Assembly: GCF_000218685.1 (NCBI RefSeq)
Contig: NW_006763293.1
Location: 2,415,968-2,479,967, forward strand
DNA length: 64,000 bases
Reading direction: 5' to 3'
Source of the DNA: Serpula lacrymans var. lacrymans S7.9
Lineage: Eukaryota; Basidiomycota; Agaricomycetes; Boletales; Serpulaceae
Shown: piece by piece, positions 34,641 through 46,700 of the stretch
Position numbering within the stretch: position 1 is the first letter of the stretch
How the letters are laid out: each line of letters begins with the position of its first letter
The notes under the pieces: generated by a model
The model's input: the letters and a program-made list of their open reading frames with translations, nothing else
What the model was told of the DNA's origin: nothing
The model's database searches: none
Made by a program: the position numbers and the translations under genes

Positions 34641-35994
34641 ATGCCTAGTGATTCTACAATTCATGCATTGGCCGGTGCGACAGGAGGAATCGTGGCCATG
34701 TCGGCTACATAGTAAGTAGCTCCTGTTTCTAACGTGGTATCGCTTTGAGCTCACATATATTTCTGTCGACCAGTCCTTTGATAGTCTTATCTACGCGGGC
34801 TGCAGTAGAGACCAAAAATGAGTCGAAGGTGCGCCATACTTTACTCCCGTTTTCTGGTGTTATAACCGTGTTGATATTCCGTCCCCTCCAGCCTGTCTAC
34901 CAGGCCGTCCTTGATATCATCAAAAGAGAAGGCGTTTTAGGCCTTTATAGTGGCCTCAATTCTAGCCTGTTGGGTATAGCAGTCACGAATGGGTGAGCAT
35001 CCTCGTTCGAAAACTCAGTCCGCGCTCCCGACAAGACGAATGATGGATAGCGTGTATTACTACTTTTACGAGCGGTCGAGAGGAGCCATTCTCAATTCAA
35101 GGGCGGGGAGTAAAGCGTTAAGCACCATCGAGTCGATAATAGCTGGACTGATAGCTGGTATGTTTTCCCGGTCGAGGTTAATCGGCTCAGCATCCTGATT
35201 TGCTTGCAGGTTCTGCTACAACAATCATCAGCAATCCTATATGGGTTGTTCAAACCTCTCAAGCTGTTCACACCGTTGAGTACCCATCTTCGGATCCCTC
35301 TCAGGCAAAAACCGTGGTGAAGAAGCTTGGCTTTGTGGAAACCATCCGAAACATTCTCGCAAAAGATGGTGTAGGCGCATTTTGGCGCGGCATAGGTCCT
35401 GCTTTGGTCTTGGTCATAAATCCAGTGTTGCAATACACTATTTTCGAACAGCTTAAGAATATGCTCATCCGGACAAGAACGGAGAAAATGCGAGCAGCCG
35501 GTCTTGTTGCTGCCGTCGCAGTTCTATCGGACTGGGATTTCTTCTTTTTGGGTGCACTATCTAAGCTGGGTAAGCATATGCTGTTGAGAAGATATCCTGT
35601 CTGCTTACTGAAGCATTTGTACAGTCGCCACATCTATAACCTATCCTTACATGTGAGTCGAATTTTTCTGAAAGCAGTTCACTTCCATATGTGACCTTTT
35701 GTCGTTTTCAGCGTTGTAAAGAGTAGGCTCCAGGCAGGACATGCTCACGCTCTTCAGTATAAGTCCTCTTTGGATGGGCTTCTGACAATTTTAAGGGACG
35801 AGGGTATACAAGGGCTGTACAAGGGCATTGGCAGTAAGGTCACTCAGAGTGTCCTCACGGCAGCTATTTTGTTCGCGGGACAGAGAAGAATCTATGAGCT
35901 CATAAAGAAGGTATGTGCCTCAGGCATTGGTGTCGGGGGTATTACGAGAGTCTAACCCTGGCAGTAGGCACTTGCCCCGGTTGTTCAAACATAA
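34641..35994 (+). CDS. Peroxisomal-type adenine nucleotide carrier (PMP47/Ant1/SLC25A17 type)
   Basis: Mitochondrial-carrier-family exchanger, probably importing ATP or cofactors into peroxisomes for fatty acid activation. ATG 34641 gives MPSDSTIHALAGATGGIVAM. Three carrier repeats are seen. Repeat 1 has YPLIVLSTRAAVE and IIKREGVLGLYSGLNSSLLG. Repeat 2 has ISNPIWVVQTSQAV, ILAKDGVGAFWRGIGPALVL and NPVLQYTIFEQLK. Repeat 3 has YPYIVVKSRLQAG and ILRDEGIQGLYKGIGSKVTQ. The order YPL-LSTR, NPIWVV, YPY-VKSR is that of PMP47. The second signature lacks the usual basic residue (VVQTSQ where NTR is common). A final intron leads to the last exon, ALAPVVQT, stopping at 35994. About seven exons. Organelle assignment is inferred from family. 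Confidence 0.88.
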
Positions 35995-36319
35995 TGTTTG
36001 GTTTTGATCAAGCAGCATGGTGTGTTAGCCCTGTCTGCTTTCCTCTTTTCAAGTCAAATTGTGGACCTCGGTCTGGGCGTAAGGGTTTATGGATCCCGTT
36101 TGCGTGGGTCTATGGATCAAGGGCTTATGTCTTAGGCCACCTACGTAAATTTGTTTGCCTACTATACACAGTTTTATGATTATTCAGACTTAGACCTCGT
36201 ATACGCGTACCTTTCACCACTGGCAAGTGATTTGATGTAACCCCTAATTCGAAGTCACACCGAAGCGTTACACCCGCGTGACCTGGTGAACGCGTATCCG
36301 ATTTGTTCTTCAACTTGTA
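35995..36319. promoter_or_regulatory. Promoter region of TRAPPC2L with two ACGCGT boxes
   Basis: A 325-bp spacer before the TRAPPC2L start. ACGCGT, the MluI cell-cycle box bound by MBF-type factors in yeasts, occurs at 36202-36207 and 36290-36295, the second 30 bp from the start codon. Function is inference. Confidence 0.4.
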
Positions 36320-36922
36320 ATGCCACCTCCGCTTCGATTGAATGCTGTAGCATTCATTTCTCCACAGAACCACCCGATTCTCATACGAACATTTCACAAA
36401 GGAGATGAGCTCAAATATCATTACATTGCACACACAAGTCTGGATGTATTTGAAGAACGCAGTCAGCATCTTTGATATTGGGTGTTTTTATCGACGAGCT
36501 CTGAATATGCCTGCTCCTCAGTAAATGCAGACGCCAAAGCCACGGAATGCTACTTGGGTCTACTATATGCAATGGATGATGTTGCAGTGTACGGGTACAT
36601 GACGCCATTGAAAGTGAAAATCGTTATCGCTCTGGCTCTGACGGATTCAGTAGTGAGGGATGCAGAAGTCATCATGGTACGTGGAGTTATTTTCCCAGCT
36701 CTAATGATTGAGCTTGACTTTCGAAACCAGATTTTCAAAGCGCTACATATGGCCTTTTATCGCGCTGTTTCGAACCCGTTTCTGAAGCTAGGTTCATCGG
36801 TTGAGCCTTCTGGAGAGCAATACCCTTTCCTTCAGATTAGTGGGGGAAAATGGAAAAACTTTCGACAGCGCGTAGACGAAATAAGTAGGGCTACGGGAAA
36901 TGTTCCTATACCAAACAGCTGA
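36320..36922 (+). CDS. TRAPP complex subunit TRAPPC2L (Tca17)
   Basis: Longin-fold subunit of the TRAPP tethering complex, which acts as a Rab GEF in ER-Golgi and Golgi traffic. ATG 36320 gives MPPPLRLNAVAFISPQNHPI, then TFHKGDELKYHYIAHTSLDV, a near match to the human family's ELKFHYMVHTSLDV. An intron (about 36471-36520) leads to NADAKATECYLGLLYAMDDV and AVYGYMTPLKVKIVIALALT. A second intron of about 54 nt (from 36676) leads to IFKALHMAFYRAVSNPFLKL, matching the C-terminal helices and the NPF element. It ends TGNVPIPNS at 36922. Full length for the family plus a short C-terminal extension. A TRAPPC2 (Sedlin) assignment is less likely because of the HTSLDV and LGLLY signatures. Confidence 0.9.
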
Positions 36923-37307
36923 ACTTGAAGTCATGTTCGTGCGAGTAATGCGCATTGTGTGGATACGAGGTTCCGCAGTTCATCGCGGATTGCAGGTTTC
37001 GGCCAACGTCACAATCCGCGGTCTAACTGCCTTTGTTTAAAGGCTTGTGTCTTTCGAACCAACAAGAATTTGACCTTTCAATTGACTCAGATGTCCCTAG
37101 ATTACCACATTTGAGACAGATACGGGGTGAACATATTTTACCATGCAATTCGTTGCTCTCGAATATACATATGATATAATCAATATAGATACCCAGGAAA
37201 ACTTTGTTTTTGTGATAAGAAACCTTGATCATGTCTTTCACTCGTCTTCATGCTGATATTAATTATCTGGAGAACTGGGGTAAGATATAATATAGGGACC
37301 ACTGATG
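36923..37307. other. Convergent 3' intergenic region, TRAPPC2L / Rtp1
   Basis: A 385-bp spacer between two converging stop codons. It holds a hairpin-forming inverted repeat (separate entry) but no gene that I can recognise. Confidence 0.5.
36984..37020. repeat. Inverted repeat, 9-bp arms
   Basis: CGCGGATTG at 36984-36992 pairs exactly with CAATCCGCG at 37012-37020 over a 19-nt loop, about 60 bp after the TRAPPC2L stop. It could fold in the 3' UTR. No T-run follows, so it is not a bacterial-type terminator. Confidence 0.7.
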
Positions 37308-40300
37308 CTATAACCCCATCAAAGCTCGGTTCAACTGGTCAAGCTCTTCATTGGCTTCTCGTGCCATTACTCTCGCCATCCCATCCTGGTCTGCCGAAGC
37401 AACATAACTAAGTGTTATCTTTGCTCTCTTCATGAAGGCCCCGGAGATCGATCCTTCATGGAAGTCAGAATCATAGACGTGCTCTGTAGTCGAACGAATG
37501 AGAAGAGAAAGGAAATGCAGCGCAGCACGTCGAAGCGACGGATATTTAGTGTAAGTGGATGTAGGATTCGAGTCGATGGTTTGTTCACTTTCATCACTAG
37601 TACTTGGAGTTTGATGAGTAGAGGGCATTTCTACTTGCAGGAGATCCACCATGGCATCAGCAAGGTCATCCACATAGCTTGAGAGAGCAATAGAGTTTGT
37701 CTTGATACATTCTGTGAGAAGGGATATCGCGGAGGTGCGCAAAACTGTAGGGGCGTAAGATGATCGAAAAAGCTGGAAAAGTGGAGGCACAATTATGTCC
37801 ACTTCATTCGAAATATCAAAAGTCAGTTTTGAACAGAAATGAAGATGTAATAAATATCCTTGCCATATATTCCCAAGGCCTCCCCACATCTTCTAATGAC
37901 CTGGCCCAGTGCCTCTCCAACTCGAGACCTTGTATCCACATCCTGTGGGGTTAACGTGCTGCCTGATATACCATCCAACTTTTGGGCATAGGTTCCAACA
38001 AGACTCCTAAGTACATCTTTGCCGAAAAAATCAACCATCGCAGACAAGCCTTGAACAGCGTTCAAGAAAATGTACGAGTCCTCATCTTGCACGGATTGCA
38101 TGAATATCGACAAAATGGCAGGTGCCAGTGCCCGATCTATCGTTTGGCTGTCTGATGAAGGTGAGCGTGACGACACTAACTGTCTCAGGAGCAGGAGTCC
38201 ATGCGCTCGAACAGGCAGAATGGGATCTTGAAGGAGTTTCAAGGATTTTTGGTAGATTTCTTGCGGGTCATCTTCTTCGACTGTTCTTTGAGATGAGGGC
38301 CATACAGTGGAGGTAGAAGCCAACCGAGCGGTCATGACCATCCTCGCTTCCCTCGTTAGTCGTATTATTGTCTGTGAGCTCTGGTGCGCTAAAGGTTCCA
38401 ATAATACAAAGATGTCATTTAGCACAGGAGCACTACGCGCAGAAAGAGTCTGGTTCGCTTTGTGAATTGGAAATAGTCAATGGAATATTCTAGAATTGTT
38501 AATGATGACTTACCTTCAAGTGTGGCCAGAAGAAGATTCACCGCTGTTTCAATCATTTCATAGTCCAGCCCTCCATGCTCTGGTGTCTCGTCGTCGCTGT
38601 CGCTATCCTGAAGAGAGTCGTCATCTTCTTCGGGGACGATCCTCAAATCTTTCAAACTTAAGCCATGCATTGACCCCTGGGGTTCACGAGACTGCCCTTC
38701 AGGCTGACCAACATCTGAGGGTTCTAGGGCATGCTTCACAAATAGCAGAATATGCTCTGGTTTACTAAGGATGTTTGACGAAGCATTTCCAGCTAATTGT
38801 GATTGCATTTGAATAATGAGCTGTAGATAAAGCATCACCCTTGACATCACCCTCAGCAAAAACAGTCCCGTAAAAACAAGACAACAAAGATTCGTACCGT
38901 AATGGGTCGATATTTTTGATGCCCTTGGTTTTTTGATAGACTTCCAGTAATTCGACAAAGAGTTCAGAGGTGATGTCAGGTCGATCTAGTGACTTGAAAT
39001 ATTGCACAAGATGGGTTGGATTAGGATAGAGATCAAATAAATCCATATCAATCTCCTCGGTCTCCTCTTGGCGACGAAGATCTTCTGGAGTCAGGAGCGA
39101 CAGTTTTTCAGGGCGATCTGACCTATAAGGTCTCACAGTTTAATAAATTACGGTAGGATTGGGAGCCCGAAAGGTACTTGCCAGTCTACTCTCTTAACCT
39201 CTCCTGTGACGTCCACTTGCCAGCCTATCCGATCTCCTCGCAGAATGTTATTCATTATATCGAGGCCCTCCTTTCGATCAATGACTCTTCCCCATGTTGT
39301 GAGGAGACCTTTGATGGACTCCTTTAATACAGGGTCTGACAATTTTGTTTGATCCAAGTGATAGAGAAGGGAATATAAGGTCGGTATGACAGGGGAGAGC
39401 ACATTAGATATAAAGGTGGGAGAAGGATCTGTATTGAGCAGGAGCAAGAGCAACGTAGATATCGCCATCCCAGGGGTAGAAGACACCTCTGAGAAGGACG
39501 TATGAGCATCAGGCGATGGAGGTATCCTTTTGGCAATGATATCAGGGATGTCACTCGTCAAGTAAACAAGGGGGTCGTGTAAGATAGGGAGCGCGATGGA
39601 AGACGCGAATATTTGATGGGGAAACGGAAACTCGGTATCCGAAGCCAACATACGAGAGATCGTAAGGCAAGCTGCACGCCTATACGTTGGCGGCGAGTCA
39701 TTCGAAACAAGAGCAACAATCCGAGGTAAGATGATATTGAAGTATTCCTGCGCACTAAATTGATGAAACGGGACCTACTGATACGAAATGAACAACGACA
39801 AACCTCTGGTTTCATTCCCGCAGGGACGGCAGTTAATACTCGAGTGACATGATCAAATTTCTCCAATGGCGCATCCTCAGCGCCTTCCTGCTCTCCAAAA
39901 ACAGCAGCACAAAGACCACGCACACCTTGAGGACGAAGGAGTTGTCTGCTCAGAAGGGAAGAGCAGGCTTTGCGGATATGCGGAATGGGAGACGGACTAC
40001 TTGACAAAATAGCACCCAAGGCAGTGATAGTTTGCGAAGGAGGCAGACTTAAGATAAAAATGCTCTTGCATTAACTATTTCTGATTACATATGTAGTCGA
40101 TGACAGACGTACATTCCTAGAAAACGAGATACTAAAGGTCGTAGATCGTGCAAAGTAAGCATTGCATCGGAGGCCAAAGACCTGGGAAGCCATCCAAGAG
40201 CAATACATGGTTTAAGCAAATGGGCCGTATGTCGAACTAGCAGAGTGCTAGTGATTAATGTCTGCGGCATGGACCCTTGCAGCCCTCCAGGAAATAACAG

Positions 40301-40816
40301 ACCCATCAAACGTGAGGTCATGAATGATAATTGTTTGTAAACATCGGGAGTATTGGTAAGGTCGATAATTTTTGGAGTAGCACGGGATGGAGGTTTAGTT
40401 GACCAGGATGCTGCCAGCTCGATAAGGAGAGGGTCGATGCCCCACCTGAATATCATGGACAAGAGAGTACGCAAATGCGCCAGATCACGGGTTCCGATAG
40501 CTGGTGCATCACCTGGAGACGTATGTGGTTCTTTATCCACAGAACGTGCTTCATCATCGGTTGGTTCGTCGACTTGTAGGATCTGCTGTACACGTTCCAC
40601 TACATCAAGAGCCCCTTGAGCAGTCTCGAGCTGGACTTTCTCTATCGTTTCTGACTTGAATTCTGTAGTGCGATCGTGCTGGCCAAGAATAGTGTAATGC
40701 CTAGAAAGTCTTGCCAACAAAACGGTTTTCAGCTCTGACCCGGGATTGGGAGGGTTGGTGTCTAAAAGAGAAGAGCCAGCGCTGAGGACGTCTACAAGTT
40801 CTGACCCCAAAGACAT
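37308..40816 (-). CDS. Rtp1/Tango6-family HEAT-repeat protein
   Basis: Large helical-repeat protein of the family containing yeast Rtp1, which helps assemble and import RNA polymerase II, and animal Tango6. ATG 40816 (MSLGSELVDVLSAGSSLLDT) is chosen; the open frame extends four codons upstream without an ATG. The N-terminal half has few landmarks (SMIFRWGIDPLLIELAASW, TSTLLVRHTAHLLKPCIALG). An acidic linker (DDDSLQDSDSDDE) precedes the RTP1_C1 region: DPILPVRAHGLLLLRQLVSS, DEDSYIFLNAVQGLSAMVDF and GEALGQVIRRCGEALG. The RTP1_C2 region follows at the C-terminus: SSYAPTVLRTSAISLLTECI, RRAALHFLSLLIRSTTEHVY and NEELDQLNRALMGL, ending at 37308. About eight introns. The C-terminal signatures are convincing; the function is inferred from yeast. 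Confidence 0.85.
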
Positions 40817-41074
40817 TGCGAAAGACAATCTATACGACGACGCCGTCTGCGATGGCGGTGAGGCTGTTTTCTTCTAGTTCGATGATGTATTCGGTCCCGG
40901 TAGTGTAACAAGCAATGAGTCTTGAGTCAAGAGCAACTTGAAACGGGACCGCGCCACAGTTGGGCACATGCCTGGATCGGCATAAAACGATAAAGCCCAA
41001 AATTTCTCAGTCGTCTGTCTGCACATCACCCCATCGCTCTGATTGTCCAGATCAGCAAAAAGCAGTATTCAGAA
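40817..41074. promoter_or_regulatory. Short divergent promoter region, Rtp1 / eRF3
   Basis: A 258-bp spacer between divergent start codons at 40816 (-) and 41075 (+). I see no TATA or CCAAT box. Both are general growth genes, so joint control is possible. Confidence 0.4.
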
Positions 41075-43212
41075 ATGAGCAGACTAAATGCTGGCGCTTT
41101 TGAGTTCGTGCCAGGACGAACTCTCCGTGCACCACAGCCTAGTGCACCCCAGCCTTCGCTGGCACCTGTCGAACGTCCCCTGCAAACAGAAGCACCAGCT
41201 CCTCCTCCAACAATCTCTTTGAATATCGGTGGTGCTAAACCTCCCCCTGCACCAGCACCAGCACCAGCAGCCGTACACCATCCAGTCACACCCGCTAGCA
41301 CTGGTACATCTACCCCAGCATCAGCCGTCCATAAACGCGCAGATACCACTCATGCTACGCCATCAGTTGCTTCATCTCATGCCAACTCCCCCGCTCCCTC
41401 AACGCACGACAAAAAGGTGTTCACAATGGACAAGGCAAAGACAGATACGCTGGCCATCGCAAGAGAAGTACAAGCCGTTGCTGATCGAGAAGTACTTAAG
41501 GATCTTTATGGTGACGGTAGGACCATTCCTCATTCAGTGTAGTACCGATCCTGCAGTTCTGAGGTCTTTTTCTTTCGTGAAGTAAAGGAACACTTGAACA
41601 TCGTCTTTATCGGACATGTAGATGCTGGCAAAAGTACGCTGGGCGGAAATCTGCTCTATATCACCGGTTCAGTCGACAAACGGACCATGGAAAAATACGA
41701 GCGTGAAGCCAAAGAAGCCGGGAGAGAGAGTTGGTACCTCAGCTGGGCCCTAGATTCCACTCCTCAGGAGCGTAGTAAAGGAAAAACAGTCGAAGTCGGT
41801 CGTGCCTACTTTGAAACAGACATGCGCCGATACACTATCTTGGATGCTCCAGGCCATAAAACATATGTGCCTTCTATGATATCTGGTGCCGCTCAAGCAG
41901 ATGTCGCAATACTTGTGATTTCTGCCCGCAAGGGTGAATTCGAGACGGGCTTCGAGAAGGGTGGTCAGACACGAGAGCATATCATGTTGGTGAAGACAGC
42001 CGGCGTGTCTAAAGTAATCGTCGTTATCAACAAAATGGACGAGCCCACCGTGAAATGGGAACAGTCGCGATACAACGAAATTAAAGATAAATTGACGCCA
42101 TTCATCAAGGCAGCCGGTTTCAATCCCAAAACCGACGTTACTTTCATACCTGTCTCTGCATATACCGGCATGAACTTGAAGGACCGTGTTTCCAAGTCTG
42201 ATTGTTCCTGGTGGGAGTAAGTGAACACTGCATTGACTTCACCGTTCTGTTTATTGACTGCCATTTCAGCGGCCCATCTTTCCTTGAACATATGGATCAC
42301 ATGCCTATGGTTGACAGAAAAATTAACTCGCCATTGATGATGCCCATATCTGAAAAATATAAAGATATGGGTGCGATCGTGGTCGGGAAAATTGAGTCTG
42401 GCCATATGCGCAAGGGAGACAACCTGATTCTTATGCCGAACAGGGTTTTCGTTGAAGTTGCCGCCATCTACAATGAGCTAGAGGATGAAATCTCCAAAGC
42501 ACTTTGTGGAGACAATGTGCGCGTACGTTTGCGTGGTGTTGAAGATGAGGATATCACTCCTGGATTCGTGCTCACAAGCCCCAAAACTCCTGTACACTCT
42601 GTGCGCCAATTCGAAGCACAACTAGCTATTCTAGAGCATAAGAGCATTATATGTGCGGGTTACTCAGCGGTAATGCACATCCATACTTTGTCAGAGGAGG
42701 TTACACTACCTGTGCGTAATAATCTTTTTTGATAATTTCCTCTGAAATTCTCACTTGACATTTGATTTCAGGCTTTGTTGCATTACTTTGACAAAACGAC
42801 AGGTCGCAAATCAAAAAAACCACCTCAATTTGCCAAGAGGGGTAAGTTAGATATCAACCGAAGTATTGTGCTTAAGGTGACATCTTCCATCCTCCTCAGG
42901 TCAGAAGATCGTGGCGCTCGTTGAGACCACTGCGCCTATTTGTATCGAGCGTTTCGTAGACTATCCACAGCTAGGCCGTTTCACCCTCAGAGATGAAGGT
43001 CCGTATCTAATATACACTACATAATACATACAATTGACGCCATGAACGTTTTCAGGGAGAACGGTGGCCATTGGAAAGGTGAGCACAAGGAACGGGTCAC
43101 TATACATCACATCAACTAAAATTGTCTTTCCGCTCAGGTTACAAAACTGATTGATAGCCGGATCGACGAAGTAGCTGAAGGCGTATCGAGCGTCTCTTTA
43201 TCCAACGCGTAA
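41075..43212 (+). CDS. SUP35: Translation termination factor eRF3 (Sup35-type GTPase)
   Basis: GTPase that works with eRF1 to release the finished protein at stop codons. ATG 41075 is followed at once by a PAM2 motif, LNAGAFEFVP (residues 4-13), which binds the MLLE domain of poly(A)-binding protein. The next 120 or so residues are Pro/Ala/Ser/Thr-rich (M-like region) without a Q/N-rich prion segment. The G domain has GHVDAGKST (G1), SKGKTVEVGRAYFET (switch I), LDAPGHKTYVPSMISGAAQA (G3), NKMDEPTVKW (G4) and VSAYTGMN (G5). The beta-barrel domains show VVGKIESGHMRKGDNLILMP, CGDNVRVRLRGVEDEDI and IICAGYSAVMHIHT. The C-terminal eRF1-binding part has CIERFVDYPQLGRFTLRDEG and TVAIGKVTKLI, ending SVSLSNA at 43212. 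Six or so exons. Insertions and CIERF separate it from Hbs1 and eEF1A. Confidence 0.95.
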
Positions 43213-43766
43213 TGGTGATCAGACTGCATCTTGCATTGCCGTTTAGCTTAGAACTCCTGATGGCTTCTGATCACATGTTGGTACGATACCACGAATTGGC
43301 AATTATTGTACGTCCCTAGCGCCACCTCTAGATATAGTCAAACCATCTGTATGTTGTAGAGTGTTTTAGTGCTTCCAGTAGTGTAAGAGATTGTTGTACG
43401 AGCAGTAGGAAAGACGAATTGAAGTTTGTAGCATTGCAGCGACTGCGGATGAGTTTAGACGCGACGCCTATGAATGGGCGGTGCCGGTTGCGCCCTTTGC
43501 TGGAAAGTCTGAGCGCTGAGCCTCATCCCTGTACTCTCTTGCGTTTACATTTCACTTCAAACAGGACCAGACAATACCGACGATTCAGCATATTACAGGT
43601 TTCGATACTACCTGCTGGACTGCATAGTAAAGGTACTAGAGCATCCGTGGGTCTGAAACAGGACCAAACAGGCAATACTGCCATACCATAGCCACACTTC
43701 CGAGTCTCAACACCTCCGCCAGCAACACGGGAAATATTCATTGTCTTAGCTTCGAGTTGGTACGAC
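43213..43766. promoter_or_regulatory. Intergenic region between eRF3 and Sla1
   Basis: A 554-bp spacer between tandem plus-strand genes, with the 3' end of eRF3 and the Sla1 promoter. A 90-codon open frame at 43419-43691 has no recognisable motif. The phrase ACAGGACCA-ACA..CAATAC occurs twice near 43561-43575 and 43660-43678, a weak direct repeat. Confidence 0.4.
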
Positions 43767-46700
43767 ATGGCTGCAGAATCTGAAGAATACCTGGCTGTCC
43801 TCAGGGCTTCATATGACTACGAACCTCAGTCAGAAGATGAAATAGCAATCAAAGAGAACCAGATGCTCTTTCTCCTGGAGAGAACAGATGACGAGTTGAG
43901 TGCATCAATCAGTTCTATTGTGGTTCCACTTTCTGAATAGAACGTCTCTAGTTGGTGGAAAGTCAAGGTCAGAGGTGAAACGCAGGACGAAGAAAGCCCT
44001 TCTGGGCTTGTGCCTGCCGCCTATGTCGAACAGGTCGGTGTTATTTCCCATCATTCGCAAGTCCCAGCACCATAATCTAACTACCTCATTCATCCATATT
44101 CAGGCAGAACACACGTCGATGGTCAAAGCTCTATACGATTATGAGGCATCCGCTCCAGGCGAGCTTTCTGTCAAAGAAGATGAAGTATTGCTGGTCTTCG
44201 ACAAGGAAGATGACTGGATCTTGGTCCAGAGCGAGAAAGAAGGTGGAAAAGCCGGGTTTGTTCCCGGAAACTACGTCGATGAGGTATGTCGTTGAGTTGA
44301 TTTTCCATATTGCCCCTTGTTCACACCTCGTGCGTTCAGATAACCGACGAGCAGTCTAAACCATCTGTACCTCATATCATAATTCCACCATCGGTGAGCA
44401 CCCAGTATATACGTAAATGTATGCTATCTCATCTGTACGTTCCTAGCCTCCCCCTCCTGCACGCCCAGTGAGCATGTACATGGATCCGGCAGTGCTCGTG
44501 GCTGCAGCTCCCACCAAAGCTCAGGCTGACGACATCAAGACATGGTCAGTGTCAGAGGTCAACGAGAAGGGTAAGAAGAAGAAAGGTACCCTTGGTGTTG
44601 GCAATGGTGCTGTGTTCTTTGCAAGTGAATCCGACAAGGTGAGATCGCACATTCTTCTTGATTGTTATAATAGCCGACATTAGCAACAGACGCCAGTCCA
44701 AAAGTGGCAAACCGTTCACATTGAGAACATCAGCGTCGAAAAGTCGAAACATGTTCACATTGAGGTCGGAGGACCTACTCCCATCAAATTGCACTTCAAC
44801 GTGGGTTCCAAAGATACCGCAGATGCTGTCGTTTCCAAGCTTGAATCGTCCAAAGCCTCTTCCACCGTACCTAGGTCTTCTTTGGAAGCTAACAGCGCCC
44901 TAAGCAATGGCACGAGGTCTCCTCCGGCTCGTACTCCTAGTCCAAACAAGAAGAACGGTGTGCGATTCGCGGAGGAGTCGCCTGCTATCATACCTCCTAG
45001 AGAGCCTGACGAAGATGAAGATGAAGAAGGGGCGGAGGCCGATGTTCCCACTGTCTACAATGGTGCGGACGAAGAAGCCTCGGATACTGACGGAGAAGCT
45101 GCTATAGCTTTATATGATTTCGAGGGGACGGGATCCGATGAACTGTCGGTACAGGAAGGCGAACACCTCCATGTCCTTGAGAAGGGCGGTGATGAATGGT
45201 GGAAGTGCAGGAATACCCATGGTGAAGAAGGCGTTGTACCAGCCTCTTATCTCGAGGTCAGTTTTAACTATGTTTTTTTTTTTTTTTTGTTTCGTGAGAA
45301 GTCTTTCATACTTCACACAGAGCACTTCATCTGCACAAACGTCTGAACCGGTGGACGACGGAGCAGCTATCCGTGAGCGCGAGGCACGTTTGGAGGAGGA
45401 GCGTGCAGCAAAACAGCGCGCGGATGAAGAACGTGAACGTGAGCGCAAGAAACAGGAACAAGAGCGGCGTGCTAAGGCTGCTGCTGCTGCTGCCGAGGTC
45501 GAAAGGAAACGACGTGAGAAGGCACGTGCGGCAGCAGAGGCGGAAGCGGAAGAGCTGGAAAAACAACGCCAAGAAGAGGCAAAGCGCGTCAAAGCCCAGA
45601 AAGAAAGGGAACACAGCCAGTCACCGTCAGTATTTGTATCCACTCCCCATTATTGCACATTATTGACACTCACAATCACACAGTCGACCTCAATCATCTC
45701 AATCACAACGTAAGGCCTCGAAGACTAGCGGCGAATCATCGTCTGGAGGAGGTCGTAGTTCCAGCGATAGACGTAAGTTTGTTTTACTGGAATGACTTTT
45801 TCAGGTCTGAGCCGATAATATACAGGTGGCCCTCCCCCTGAATCAACGCGGATATGGCACGACAGGAGCGGGGAGTTCCGTGTTGAAGCTGCGTTCCTTG
45901 GCTTTTCCAATGGTAAACTCAGGCTCCACAAAGCCAACGGCGTTGTCATCGAGGTCCCGTCAGAGAAAATGTCGCTCGAGGACATGCGTTATGTTGAGAA
46001 GTTGTCAAGCAAGAAAAATTCTTCCTCTTCATCTCGGAGATCTCCCCAAGATGATGATGATGATGATCAACCGCTAGCCTTGAAGAAAAAGCAGTCAGAG
46101 GCTACCAAGCGGGCCACTATGCAACAACCTGTCAAGAAAGGTCCACAGGTCGACTGGTTCGAATTCTTTCTTTCGGCTGGCTGTGATGTTGATGATTGTA
46201 CCCGCTATGCTTCTTCGTTCGAGAGAGATAAGATCGACGAAGCTATCTTGCCAGACATCACGGAATCAACCATGCGCTCATTGGGTTTGCGGGAAGGTGA
46301 CATCATTCGTGTCAACAAGGTCATCCAACAGAAGTATGCGAAGCCGAAGGCTGCGAATGGTCAATTACTTCGAGATGAAGAGCTTGCCAAGCAACTACAA
46401 GAGGAGGAGAATACAGCGCGAAAACCACCAACGAATTTGTTTACTAGTCCTGACGGTGTCTTGAAAAACAACACCCAACGTCGGGGTAGGCCACAGCCTA
46501 GCAAAAGTCTCCCTCCTGCTACCGTCGATTTGAATGCTATCACTACAGCATCGGGACAAATACAACGCACCTCATCTCCTCTTGTCGCCAGCCCTGTTGG
46601 AATCCCGTCTTCTCCTGCATTGGTACAGCCGCCTCAAAGGTCTAGTTCGGCAGTCCCAGCGGCAGGCGGGTTTGATGATGATGCTTGGACTAATAGACCG

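Noticed and set aside
37040..37075. GGTTCGAAAG on the minus strand, resembling a tRNA box B
   Set aside because: No box A, acceptor stem or anticodon arm could be placed around it.
41075..41450. Prion-like domain in eRF3
   Set aside because: The N-terminal region is Pro/Ala/Ser-rich with very few Gln or Asn residues, unlike Sup35 prion domains.
45270..45290. Run of about 18 T
   Set aside because: It lies in a Sla1 intron as a long polypyrimidine tract, not in a terminator or a retroposon tail.
45110..45643. Long minus-strand open frame (177 codons), Ser/Arg/Cys-rich
   Set aside because: It is the mirror of the Sla1 Glu/Arg/Ala coiled coil; biased codons leave the antisense open. It has no domain or splice support.
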